Notes under the pieces: generated by a model
Told to the model about the DNA's origin: nothing
Databases searched by the model: none
What the model saw: only the letters and a program-made list of their open reading frames with translations
Assembly (NCBI RefSeq): GCF_000091045.1
Contig: NC_006685.1
Span: forward strand, 2,031,201 to 2,095,200
Source of the DNA: Cryptococcus deneoformans JEC21
Taxonomy: Eukaryota; Basidiomycota; Tremellomycetes; Tremellales; Cryptococcaceae
DNA: 64,000 bases
Reading direction: 5' to 3'
Translations under genes and position numbers: made by a program
Shown: piece by piece, positions 13,233 through 24,311 of the stretch
Numbering within the stretch: the first letter of the stretch is position 1
Layout of the letters: each line of letters opens with the position of its first letter

Positions 13233-14209
13233 ATGTTTGGAGCTATCGTTGCTGGACGTTTGGTGTAAGTTCTTCCATCTTATACCACCCCTTGCTCATT
13301 CGCAACATATAGTCAGACCAACTTACAACAAATGTAAGTCCATAACAATATATAGGGTACTATTTCTAAGCTCAATGACTGACTTCCTGACTATCCCCGG
13401 CAGTGACGAAACACATTTCGTCTTTCCCCTTGAACAGCCCTACGAGATCAACCACTTGACTGTCTTCTTACTTGGAACTGGTGGGTGCACAGTATAAGTC
13501 TCCGAGTAAGGAGGATATGTGCTTATAAATTACACAGTGCCATTTCCTGAAGGTTTCGGTGCATCTGTACACTTTGCTTGGCCGGGTAAAGAGTACATCC
13601 CCCTTGGAGTGTACGTGACTCCTCCCGTAGTCCATTACCTGCCTACTCGTTGTCACTTAACCACGGAATGCTAACATGTGATTCAGTTTGACAAATACGA
13701 AGCCTTCAGCCATCTTCCGTGTTCGTTCGCACTTGCCCCCGAACGCTCCCATCGGACAACCGTCTCCACCAGCGCAACTGGGTATTGAGATTGCGCCCTT
13801 ACAACAATTGGAGGCTATTGCTGCTGGGTTGAGTCAGAGCGCTTCTGGTTCCGGAGCAGGAGTGACAGGCGGAGATGGGAAGGGAAAAGAGCTGGTGAAG
13901 AATGTGGATGTAGGCAAGGTAGCTGAAAAGGTTGTCAGGAACGTGAGTCGAAATTTGGACGTTGTTACATCCGAATGATGGAATAGGAGCTGATATGTTG
14001 TGAAACAAAGTTGTTTAACTTTTTACATTCTTTCGGGGGGGAGGGAGCTTTGACGTAAGTGTGGTTCACGTTACGAAGTGCACATATCTGATCCACGATG
14101 CAGGCCTGATACACAAATTCCTCTTTCAGTATTCCAGCAATGGTACACAAATTTCACTCGGAAGATTGAGAATGACAAGGGGGCATCATTCCTTGATAGA
14201 GAAGATTGA
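13233..14209 (+). CDS. Hikeshi / OPI10 family nuclear import carrier for Hsp70
   Basis: Family known to bring Hsp70 into the nucleus during heat stress (human Hikeshi); yeast Opi10 was named from an inositol phenotype. Seven exons (13233-13264, 13313-13333, 13404-13480, 13538-13610, 13687-13942, 14011-14054, 14104-14209) give 202 residues, close to human Hikeshi. The N-terminus MFGAIVAGRLVQTNLQQ and the HLTVFLLGTVPFPEGFG segment are highly conserved, and KPSAIF follows. The C-terminal LFNFLHSF and QQWYTNFTRKI match the family's closing helices, and they appear only after the last two introns are removed. A central Ala/Gly/Ser-rich insert is species-specific. Exon 2 is only 21 nt. Confidence 0.93.
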
Positions 14210-14393
14210 TGCACGATGTACTGTGTTTCAGTTTGTATCGCTTTTCTATAAAACTATATGTTATCAGCATTTATAATGATCTAGATACCAGCTATATCTA
14301 TGTCTGCGTCGGGTCATTACGTTTGGCACTGGGCGGCGCAACAGCCAACGTCGTCTTACACCTATTTCTATGCCTATCACGACTTTCAAGCTA

Positions 14394-16496
14394 CTAATAT
14401 CCAAGTGTCTTTTTCCTCAAATCTTTTCTGTCCCTCATTTCCCTCCTCCAAGGCTCAATTTTCTTCCAGTGCTCTTCTACTTCCGCCTCTTTCCCACCCT
14501 CTGCTTCCGACATGAGCGACATGAGATATTCAGAGTATGTCCATTCATACGGTGTGCCGAATAGGAGCTTTTGTCTCGCACTAAGGGTTTTACGATCGAG
14601 CGGGGTAGTTGATGGTGAAGAGGAAGAACAAACTTTGGTAGTGGTAGTGGGAGGTGTTGCTGCAGCAGTGACTGTGATATCGGGTTGAGGTGCGCTCAAA
14701 GATGATACGTCTAAGTGATTGATGGATGGTACAGAAACTGATTGTTTGGAATAAGGGTTCGATGGGTTTTCAGGTAGAGCGGGATGTTCGGGGAAAGAAG
14801 GAAGGAGATTTGCCCAGAGGAGGGAGGTGAGACGAGCCTGCACTTGCGCAAGAGGGAAGGGAACTACTTGATAGGCTGTAAAAGGTATAACCGTTAGAGC
14901 CCCATTTTGTTTTGTGATATGGGAAGAAGTAGGACCCCAAGATGGGAAACTGAGCCTTATGCGCTAAACGAAAACTCACAGAGAGCAGGAAAGGCGATAC
15001 TGCGATCTCCTTTCAGAAACAGTAACAGCTCATCAAGCTTCTTCATTCCCAAACCTTTTACCCCGCCCTCCTCCCATTCCTCACCTCCCTTCCTCTCCCC
15101 ACTCCTAATCACCCCATCAACCAAATCCACCTCATCCCAAGGTTTGTCTGCACGCTTGAAAAAAGGGTAAGCAAAATTGTACCCCGTGGCGTAGATGATT
15201 GTATCCACCCCTGAGAGCTGTTGTCCGTCTTCAAAGTGGATGACACCTTTAGGATAGGCGGAAGAAGGCGGTGAAAGATGGGAGATGAGGGGCAGATTGT
15301 GGATATATGGAGCACAGGGTCCGTCAGGGCTTACGGAGTGCGAGGTAGCGCCAGACGACGAGACGTAAACTTTGATAAAGTTTTCCCCTGTAGCGGCTTT
15401 CAAAGAGGAAGAATCATCTAACTTTTGGTCGGGGGTGAGCGAACGGCTCAATGGTTGGCCGGATGGATCATATTTGTCGATATTGTGGGAAGCGAGGAGG
15501 CGGGAGATATCGCCGCCTGATGCAAAAGATCCGACGACGAGGACGGTCTGGCCGGCATGGTCGGAGGCTCTGCGGTAGAATCTAGAATGGATGATTTGGC
15601 CTGGGAATGAGCTGTTTTAAAGGTGATGGAGACGGCAAGAAACAGGTAAATGAAAAAGCAGGGATGTAAAAACATATAAATGGAATGGTTGACTTACCTG
15701 AGGCCGGGTGTGTTGGGTATCCATCCATCGCTGTAATGCCCATTCGACACGCTTATATAGTCAAACTCTTCGGATGTTTTAGAGTTGCCAGATACAGATT
15801 CGACCGTCCATCTTCGTTTATCAGAGCCACGGGTAGTAGAAGTAAGGTAGACCCGCTCTACACGAGTGTTGAAACGGATGTAAGGGAGGAGCTCGTATGC
15901 TTTGGCATAGTCCTGAAGGTACTTCAGTACAGCGGCTACTCATGTTAACGTTGTGAGCTCTATAACACAATGTATCGTTAGACTTGTCTCTCACCTCGAT
16001 CTGGGAAAAGAGGCGTCTTTTCCGGAAATTTAAACCCTCTGAAAGCCATTATAGGCTATTTAGTTCAAGGTCAGCGACTTGGGTTTAACCAGACAACGGT
16101 TGCAGCATGGCAATGCCTACAGCTGGGATATTGGTTCGCAAACCTTCGTACATCGGCGACGATATCTTGGAGGCTGTTGAATAAGAGAATACATCGTCCA
16201 TCTTATCGTTTTCGCCTGGTAAGCTAGTCCTCTCGGCCTGCTTGGGTCCATCTTCCGATAACCTGGATGAGTTCATTCATCAGTAATAGGCCAGCGGGTC
16301 CGAACAGCGGGCAAAAAGTGACAACTCACCATACTCCGCCAACATCTCCTCGAGCTTCAAACGCAACGACTTCCAGCTTTGTCTTGACCGCTTTCCTACT
16401 CCAAGCTTCGAGTAACTGTTGTGTTTGAGTTAGACCGGACGCCCCGGCGCCTATGACGGCCACGCGAATGACAGGTTTACCTGTCTCGGTCGTCAT
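14394..16496 (-). CDS. Flavin-containing monooxygenase (class B FMO-like)
   Basis: FAD- and NADPH-dependent monooxygenase of the FMO family; the substrate cannot be read from sequence. Six exons (16496-16330, 16262-16121, 16055-15995, 15935-15698, 15611-14980, 14875-14394) give 573 residues. The FAD-binding GAGASGL lies near the N-terminus. The FMO fingerprint FPGQIIHSRFYR is in exon 5 (F-x-G-x3-H), followed by a second Rossmann-like motif VVGSFASGGD and then IIYATGYNF, the ATG-containing motif of the family. Exons begin and end in matching phase throughout. I chose Met at 16496 because homology starts just after it; the frame stays open to 16766, where an Arg-rich stretch might be a targeting leader. 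Convergent with OPI10. Confidence 0.9.
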
Positions 16497-17841
16497 GTTC
16501 CTAGGATTTATTCTACAGCAACAGCTCAAAGGTATGATATGCGTATGCGGTGAAGACCTCTTGATTTGGAGATTTGAAAAAGATGATGATGCTGTGGCGA
16601 AGCTCCAAATGCACGGCGTGCTGTCGTTGCCGGCTGTAGGCCTAGTGGTGGTGGTAGTGTATAGCGAGCGATCCGCCCAATTTTGGGGTACTCGTGTACT
16701 GCAAGTTCTAAGGAATGGAGCTGTTGTGTTCTTCAAACAGGGTCTAGGCATACAGCCTTCGTACACTACTGGTTAAGACGATTTCGTTCAAGATATGGAT
16801 CGATCTTATCATCAGTTATATCGGTGTACTTATATCGGATGTGAGCGGCGTCCTAGTCGCGTCATCGTTTACAACCTCTATTGCTATTACAGCATATGAA
16901 AACACCACGCCAAGTCGCTTAACGGTATGTCCAATGCAAAAGGAAGCATAGAAAGATAGCCGATTTGAGGGTTATATGAGATAGCATATGAATATGTCGC
17001 CAAGGAGTAGGAAGAAGCGCAAGGTGCAATTAAACTAGATGGATCAAGAGCGGAACGAGGAAATAATAATAGGTCCGTCTTAAAATCCTCGATGCACTTG
17101 CAGCACAGAGAAATAAGATAGTCAATTAAAATTTTATCCAGACTATGACACTGGATTCTGATTTGACTTCAGTTTGGTTTCAATTGCTGTTTCATGGGTA
17201 GGATATGTTGAGATCTTTGTTAACTTCGTAGGAATTCATGGTGGGAGGCATTAGGACTGTGAAGGAAACGGAACGAGCTAGTAATAAGTCCCCCTGGACG
17301 CGGTCATCTCGGCATGGCCACATTTGTCGGGATTATCGCACCAAGGGCAGCGCCGCTCCCTGAAATGGTGCCTTTTTTTATACAAGCGAAAAATGGGGGG
17401 TTGTTTACATTGTTTGTGCGTTGTTGATTACTTCCGCGGCTCCGCGTCCGTGTTTGTTTGGATAGAAATTCGTAATGGGAGTTGTAATTTGATTAGAAAT
17501 ACCCCGGATATGGTTGTGACGGATTTGTAATGCCTGTCTTACGACCGGTGGCCGACGCATGTCTTCCCCTTGCCCGCCCAGTCGTCCTTTGGCGGCCCGC
17601 GCGCACCACCCAGACCCCTTTACATCCTCTCATCTTCCGCTTCCTTTTCGCATCCCGCTTATTAGAAGCTTCTACTACCTGTCTTCCTACATCTTCCTTC
17701 TTGCTTCCCACCAGCGTAACTGGCCAGTCGCCACCGCTACCCGTTCTTCCTTCCTTCCCGCTAGTCGCGTCAACTGTCGCGTAAGATTTCTTACCTCCGC
17801 GAGCAGGGCGAATTTCCTACCCTCCTCTTACGACAGAGATA
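16497..17841. promoter_or_regulatory. Divergent promoter region, FMO gene / LCB2
   Basis: This 1.35-kb spacer lies between two divergent genes. The LCB2-proximal 300 bp are C/T-rich and probably form the LCB2 leader. Several in-frame or overlapping ATGs occur there, so upstream open frames are possible. No separate gene is supported. Confidence 0.45.
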
Positions 17842-20082
17842 ATGGGCCGCACCACCAGACGCTCAGCAAGGCCCCAATCGGGTACATCTACTCCCCCCAA
17901 CATCTCCTCTCCGCCTTCGCGCCCTTTGTTTCCCAGCATCTCCCTTCGCTCTTCATCGCCTACTCCACCTACCCACGAAAACCTCTCAGCCCGGTCCTCT
18001 CTCCTCAGCGTGCTCACACGACCAGCCCATTCAGTCGCAGCGACGCCAGATTCGCCAGAGGAAGAGCTCTCGGATTTGTCGACAGTAAGCAGCTATGCCT
18101 CGAGTGTTATCTCTGGTACACATTCAAAGGACATGACCGAAGAGGAGATTGCAAAGGTATATGAGAATTATTTGGAGAAGCCATTCATCCAAATAAAGAC
18201 TACAATAAAGCATAGCGAGTTTGGACATTGTAACAATCCCAATTGGCGGTGGACCAGTCAGGTAAGTACCGCCGAGCGCGTAGCACGACTTGTAATGAAA
18301 GATTTTGGGTTAACGATATCAGTGGAATCCCAACGAAGTGATTCATGCCGACGATGCCAGACCATCCTACACTGTGTTACTAAGTACATACTTGAGTTAC
18401 ATCCTGCTTATCATTATCGGTCACATTCGAGACTTCTTCGGTAAAAAGTTTACACCAGCCTCATACGCTCATTTGATGCCCCAGAACGTAAGTCCTTGTC
18501 TCGTTTACGTGGCTAACATGTACAGGGCTACGCCGCGCTCAACTCCGACTTCGACTCTTTCTACACCCGTCGATTAAAGAAACGTCTCGACGACTGTTTC
18601 GCGCGACCTACCACCGGTGTCCCCGGTCGAACCATTGTCTGCTACGATCGTTCCTCCACCGACCAGAACAACACTTTTCAATTGACTGGTACTACAACGC
18701 GCGCTTTGAACGTTTCCTCTTATAACTATCTCGGTTTCGCCTCTTCTACAGGTGGCTGCGCCGATGCTGTCGAAATGGCCATTAAGCGATACGGTGTTGC
18801 CAGTGCCGGTGCCAGACATGAAGCTTCTACTACCGACCTTCACTTACAATGTGAGAAACTCGTCGCCAAGTTTCTCGGTGTTGAAGCGTCCATGGTCGTT
18901 TCGATGGGTTATGCCACCAACTCGACTACGATCCCTGCGTTGGTTGGTAAAGGCTGTCTTGTGATTTCCGACGAATTCAACCACGCTTCTATCCGTGCCG
19001 GTGTGAGAATGAGTGGGGCTTCGATGAGATGGTACAAGCACAACAATATGGATGTGCTTGAGAACTTGTTGAGGGAAGTCATTTCACAAGGCCAACCCAG
19101 GACTCACAGGCCGTGGAAGAAGATATTGGTTATTGTCGAAGGATTATTCTCAATGGAGGGTAGTTTGGTTGATCTTCCCAGATTGATTGAGCTCAAGAAG
19201 CGTTACAAGGTGAGTCATTACTGTTCGTATGAGATCATTCACGCTGACATATGTCAGTTCTATTTGTATGTCGATGAAGCTCACTCTATCGGTGCGATGG
19301 GCCCCAACGGTCGAGGTGTTTGTGACTATTTCGGTATCGACCCCCGTGAAGTCGACGTCTTGATGGGTACCGTCACAAAATCGTTCGGTGCTGCCGGTGG
19401 TTACATCGCGGGTAGCAAGGAACTCGTCGACCGTCTCCGTGTCCGATCACACGCTACCGCGTACGCTGAATCCGTATCTCCTGCCGTTCTCACCCAGATC
19501 ATCGCTTCTATGGGTTCTATCATGGGCATTGCCCCTCCCCTGGCTGCCCCTCCCACAGAGGACGACAAGTCCGAGACATGGTCCATCGCATCCCGTCCAG
19601 CAGTGTACGGCCCCGCCCCATCTTCCCTCCTCCCCCCTTGGCTCACCCTCCCTCCTCACTTACTCAACGGAACCGAGGGCCGCGAACGTCTCCGCCGTAT
19701 CGCTTTCAACTCCCGGTACCTCGCTTCTGGTCTTCGCAAACTGGGCTTCATCGTCTACGGTAATCGGGATTCACCCATCATTCCTCTTCTTATCTTCCAG
19801 CCCGGTAAGATGGGTTACTTTTCTCGTATGATGCTCGAGCGTATCGGCCCCGACAAGACACCCATCGTCGTCGTGGTCGTGGCCTATCCCGCGACCCCAC
19901 TCATCACTTCCAGAGTCAGATTCTGTCTCTCGGCGAGTCACACGAAAAATGATATGGACATGGTCCTCAGGGCATGTGATGAAGTTGGAGATGTGTTGAA
20001 TTTGAAATATAATAAGCAGGAAATGAGTGTGGAGGAAGTCATTGCCAATGCTGAGGAGCTGGTTGCTGCTTCTCATGTTTAA
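17842..20082 (+). CDS. LCB2: Serine palmitoyltransferase subunit 2
   Basis: Catalytic subunit that, with LCB1, condenses serine and palmitoyl-CoA to 3-ketodihydrosphingosine at the ER, the first step of sphingolipid synthesis. Four exons (17842-18261, 18323-18487, 18526-19209, 19258-20082) give 697 residues. A Ser/Pro-rich N-terminus is followed by a membrane segment in exon 2 (LSYILLIIIGHI). The aminotransferase fold I core shows YNYLGFA, DEFNHASI, EGLFSMEGS, DEAHSIGAMG and TVTKSFGAAGGY, whose Lys should carry PLP. A 60-residue Pro-rich insert after SMGSIMG is longer than in yeast Lcb2. Intron 2 is only 38 bp. The start is the first Met of the open frame. Confidence 0.96.
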
Positions 20083-20594
20083 ACATGGGGTGAAGAATGA
20101 GTGTGTTCATTTTGCATATGGAAGGGAACGATGAAGGACGAACTAAATCATACAGCGTTTAATTATTTTCACACCTCTTTTTTCGTCTTTTTCGTTTAAT
20201 CCTTCTCCATTATTTTATTTTACAATTTCTCAACAAGCAATTTGAATCGTACATTTTTCCTAATTTGTTTTCTATCACCTTTTTTCTCACCTTCTTGCAA
20301 AGCAACAAGCAGCTTAGATTGCTTCAATTGCGAAACAAAGCTAGAATCTGTAGGAGCTAGAACCTATATAGCCTGGACTGGATTCTAGGGAGTATTCGTC
20401 TTTCTTTTTGGTCTGGTTTCTTTTGCCTATTATATGTAAATAGGATAAAGGATGTTTAAACAATTAATATCATCTTCAGGTTGAGCGGACACCACTGTAC
20501 AAGTACAAGTACAATCCAGAGTCGACTATTACTGAATTCATATGAAACGCCTCCCATGAATGGGCTCAAGTAGCCGAACCATAAGCAGATCCTC
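20083..20594. other. LCB2 3' region
   Basis: T-rich sequence downstream of LCB2 (20150-20290) that fits the 3' untranslated region and polyadenylation zone. No coding signal was found. Confidence 0.5.
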
Positions 20595-21476
20595 TTAGCC
20601 GCTCTTCTGGAGCATCTTCTCAAGTATCAAGCCCATCTGGAACACGAAGTCTGACAGGTCAAACTTCGTCTCAAACTTCGTCTCCAGATACTTGATGCAA
20701 GTCAGGGCCCTCCTAGTTGCCATACAAGCGTCAAGTTCCATGTCGTCCTTGTGAGCTGATGTGACAAATAGGACGAAACTCAACTGACACTGTGTTTCGA
20801 GAGGGAGGATGGTCATTCACCTGCACGAAGACCGAATTCTTTCCGATTTCGAAGCATATTTTGCAACATAGCTTAGAACTTCATGGGGCGACTTGCAGAG
20901 GTTAAAGTCTGTGTTTGCGGCCCATCCTAATACCAGCACTGGACTGAAAGTATTTAGGTCTGGATCATTGCATTAGACAACGATGGTATGTCATAATAAT
21001 GTTGGGTAGTGCAACGACGGTGGCATTAGACTCTTTTGTTGGCTCCTGGAAGGTCTGGCAGCACGGGTTGTGTGGTTGTGATCTGAAGCCTGGATCGCTG
21101 AACGCAAGCGATGGAAGACTGAAACTCATCTTCTGGAAGGTTATCTAGAGTTCCCTAATTGAAGAGAACGTTGCGATAAGAACGATGGAACCGTCGAAAA
21201 GGTAGTGTCAGAAGGCGTCTCTCGATACATCCATTGACTCTAGAGTCACTGGAAATGTTGGAGAAGGTGACCTCATTGGTTCTGTTCGACCGTTCCAGCG
21301 CAAACGCCTAACTTAATCCAACTATCCTGGTATGGATTAAGGGTCGCAAATCTCAGAGGAACGACCGTGGCCATTTTGCGAGAGACATCCCATTGCCCAT
21401 GGAATCCTATTTTCGTTATCACACATGAGCTTTTGATTAGCCAACACATCTCGCTGATAAAATGGAAGCATCTCAC
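20595..21476 (-). mobile_element. Decayed Helitron-like Rep/helicase fragment
   Basis: The minus-strand frame 20969-20817 encodes NDPDLNTFSPVLVLGW, then AANTDF, then YVAKYASKSE. This is the pattern of the helitron-like domain of Helitron Rep/helicase proteins (a run like RND..LN.YNP.LLLGWRANxDI, then YIAKYASKxE). The frame hits a stop at 20819-20817 and continues open in the same frame to 20595 (MTILPLETQC...). Upstream, related reading is broken by frameshifts and stops, for example before the NDPD codon and through 21000-21170. No catalytic tyrosine motif, PIF1 helicase domain or element ends were found, so this is a fossil rather than an active element. The outer limits given are approximate. 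Confidence 0.5.
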
Positions 21477-22112
21477 TCAGTTAACGAATCTTTCCACCAC
21501 CACGGTGTCCTGTTTTACTTTTCTATAAGCTTGATCCTTTGGGTCGAGACTTTCCGTCTGGTGTGAGAATGACGGTGGAGACTCCATGTCCGACAACCGA
21601 CATGGTTGTAAGGAGCCAATCCTTATCTCTATTGATTCGGTCAGCACTATAAACTAAGTAATGAAAGACCCGAAAACGTGACTGACGCATATTTTGCAGC
21701 TCCCAAAATTTACAGACGCATGGTCATAGCCTTAACCTTGATCATTCCCTTGAGAAGGCGATGCAGCGTATCCTGTCCCCCCAGATACCCCGTTTACGCG
21801 TGAAAGTGCAGTGAAATGTATACTATCAACGTGGACAAAATCGAAGATGTGAACCTAGACACGGAATGTGCGCGAAATCAACAAAAGCAGATGTACATAC
21901 GTCAGCGACAACGTCCAGTCTGGCAGTGCGCTGTTCCTAATCAGGTCATATAGTATAATATCTCAGACCGGCAGCCATTCAAAACCCAATATCCATAACA
22001 TAAACATAATAACCCGGACATTGTGACATTAAGTGAACTAAGGAAACATTGTATCTTCTCGCACTTCGCCTCAATCTTCCGCACCTTCAAACCAACATCC
22101 CGCCTTACCTGC
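21477..22112. other. Gene-poor flank of the Rep fragment
   Basis: No gene recognised. A minus-strand stretch near 21530-21650 stays open and reads DKDWLLTTMSVVGHGVSTVI, which looks coding-like but has no family match I can name. It may be another remnant. Confidence 0.35.
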
Positions 22113-24273
22113 TCATTGCCTTTCGGCCTGCTCCGCATCATCTGTATACTGGGTACCGGAGACATGGGTGGCCTGAGCGCTAGAGTCGATCTGTACAGGC
22201 CAACCCGCAGTCGCATGCGAGCCCTGTGCTAGAAGCGGATGAATGGTATCCTCCTCCACCATCTCTTCTTTCGACTCTGGAGGGGAAACCTCCGATTCCG
22301 AATCCAACTCCAATTCGAGCTCTTGCTGCAATTCATCAATCTCTGATTCTGACCCATGCTCTGACCTTCCCCCCTTCTCCGTAGTGAGGTTATCCTCCTG
22401 ATCAGACTGAGTACGTTTCGCGGTGGATTGATTCGTAGTATTGGATGGTGAAAAGCACCTAGAGGTATGGGTTGAGTTGACGGGTCGGCGGGTGCCACCA
22501 TCTGCACTGCTAGTAGTTTTACGAGCAGCTCGTACAGTCACTGCTCCTTGGCTTTGTTTGACCGGTTGACCGGCTGTTTTCCGAGCAGCTGTAGTCTTGA
22601 AATGAGCTGACCGAGCCGGAGGCTGAGAAGTACTTTGCTCAGCTTCATTCTCGAGAGCGTCGTCCTCCTCCTCCGACGAATTGGCAGCCGCATGACTCTT
22701 CCTTGCTTCCATCATCAACCTCTTCGACCGCGATGACGGCCCCTTTGCATTCGTATGAGAGGATGACCGTGTGGTAGCAGCAGCGTCAGAGCCCTTTTGG
22801 GCTTTTGAACGCTTCTCGGTGTTGCGCCCGGGGTTGTCATTGGAGGGCTTCGCTCGGGTAGCTCGACGTTTGGAAAGCGGGGGACTTGAGGAAGATTCGT
22901 TCCCCTAAATGAACACTATCAGCGGATGGTTCTTCCACAAACATATGACAGGACATCTTACATCGGATCCGTCGACACTTGATTCCAATTCATCCATTTC
23001 CTCCTGCGGCTCTTCCTGCTGCTCTTCCTGTGGCTCTTCCTGCGGCTCTTCCTGCTGCTCTTCCTGCGGCTCTTCATTCTCATTTTCTTCACTCTCTTTA
23101 TCTTCACTTGCGCTATGTTGCCTCCCCTTACCCTTCTTAGTTTTCGCTTTCTTCTCCCTCTCTTCTTTTTTCCTTTGTTTCTCTTCCTCTCTCCTTCGCT
23201 TTTCCTCCTCCCTCTTCTTTTTCCGTTCCTCTTCCCGTTTCCTCTTGTCCTCTTGTAACAGCCTCTTCTCATCTTGCAATTTCCTTTCCTTCTCTCTCCT
23301 TTTCTCCTCTTCATTCCTCTTCTTCTCTTCCTTCCTTCTCTCTCTCTCTTCCTCCCTTAATCGTGTCGCTTCCTTTCTTTTCTCAAACTCCTGTCTCTCC
23401 AACTGAACCGCCAGCAACGCCCTGCCATGCATCCGATCCCATTGTTCGTCATCCCAATCCTCCTTCTCCTTACTTCCTAGCGGCGCCCAAGCTCTCGCAT
23501 TCCCTTCTACGCGCTCGCCCGCCCTAAGTCTCCTCGTTACTGTCGTCCGCATCTTATCTTTCATATGTTGCACACTGAACCATTTCAATTTCTCGCTAAG
23601 CCGCCCACCGTCACCGTGGAGGTACCAAACAACTCGGAGGGGGTAAACTTGCGTAGCAGGGACACGTTGTACAGTACGCCACAGTAAGAGTTCTTCTTCT
23701 TTAGTCCATCTGCGAGGACCGCTGAGGCGGATATACCTCGAGCCTTTCTGCGACGTTTGACCATGCAAACTTGATTCGAAGAATACGTATTGTTTATTCC
23801 TATCTTCCGGAAGAGTGAACTCCTCGCTCGGGGTTAAAGGGTTGCCGTCCTCGTCGACAAGGAATGGATCTCTCTCATCGATGATTGTGGCGGCAACGTC
23901 ACTGTCATCTTCCCTCTGGAAAGAGTTTTCATCGTTTTCAAGGACCAGTGATTGGGTCGAAGATGAAGGTTGGGCGGCAGCATGACGGTTATGTATGGTA
24001 GAGGGCCCAGGTCCGGCAGAAGCTTGACGATTCGGAGGGAAACGGTCAGGCGAGGTAGGGGGAGAGAAGAGAGCGGTCTGCAAGGACTGTGACTGTGTCG
24101 GTTTCTTCTGCGACGCCAATGTTCCAGAGGATTTTCGACGACGAAAGAGTATACGCTGACGATCAGCGTCGTCCTCGGAAGATGAAATGGAGGCAAAAGC
24201 AGAGGAGTAAGGTCGTTTCCCTTTGGGAGTAGGCTCTTCTTCCTCCTCCTCCTCTTCTTCCTCCTCCTCCTCT

Positions 24274-24311
<38 letters not shown>

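Noticed and set aside
16497..16766. N-terminal extension of the flavin monooxygenase
   Set aside because: The frame is open but low in coding character; FAD-domain homology begins just after the Met at 16496. A mitochondrial leader is possible but not supported.
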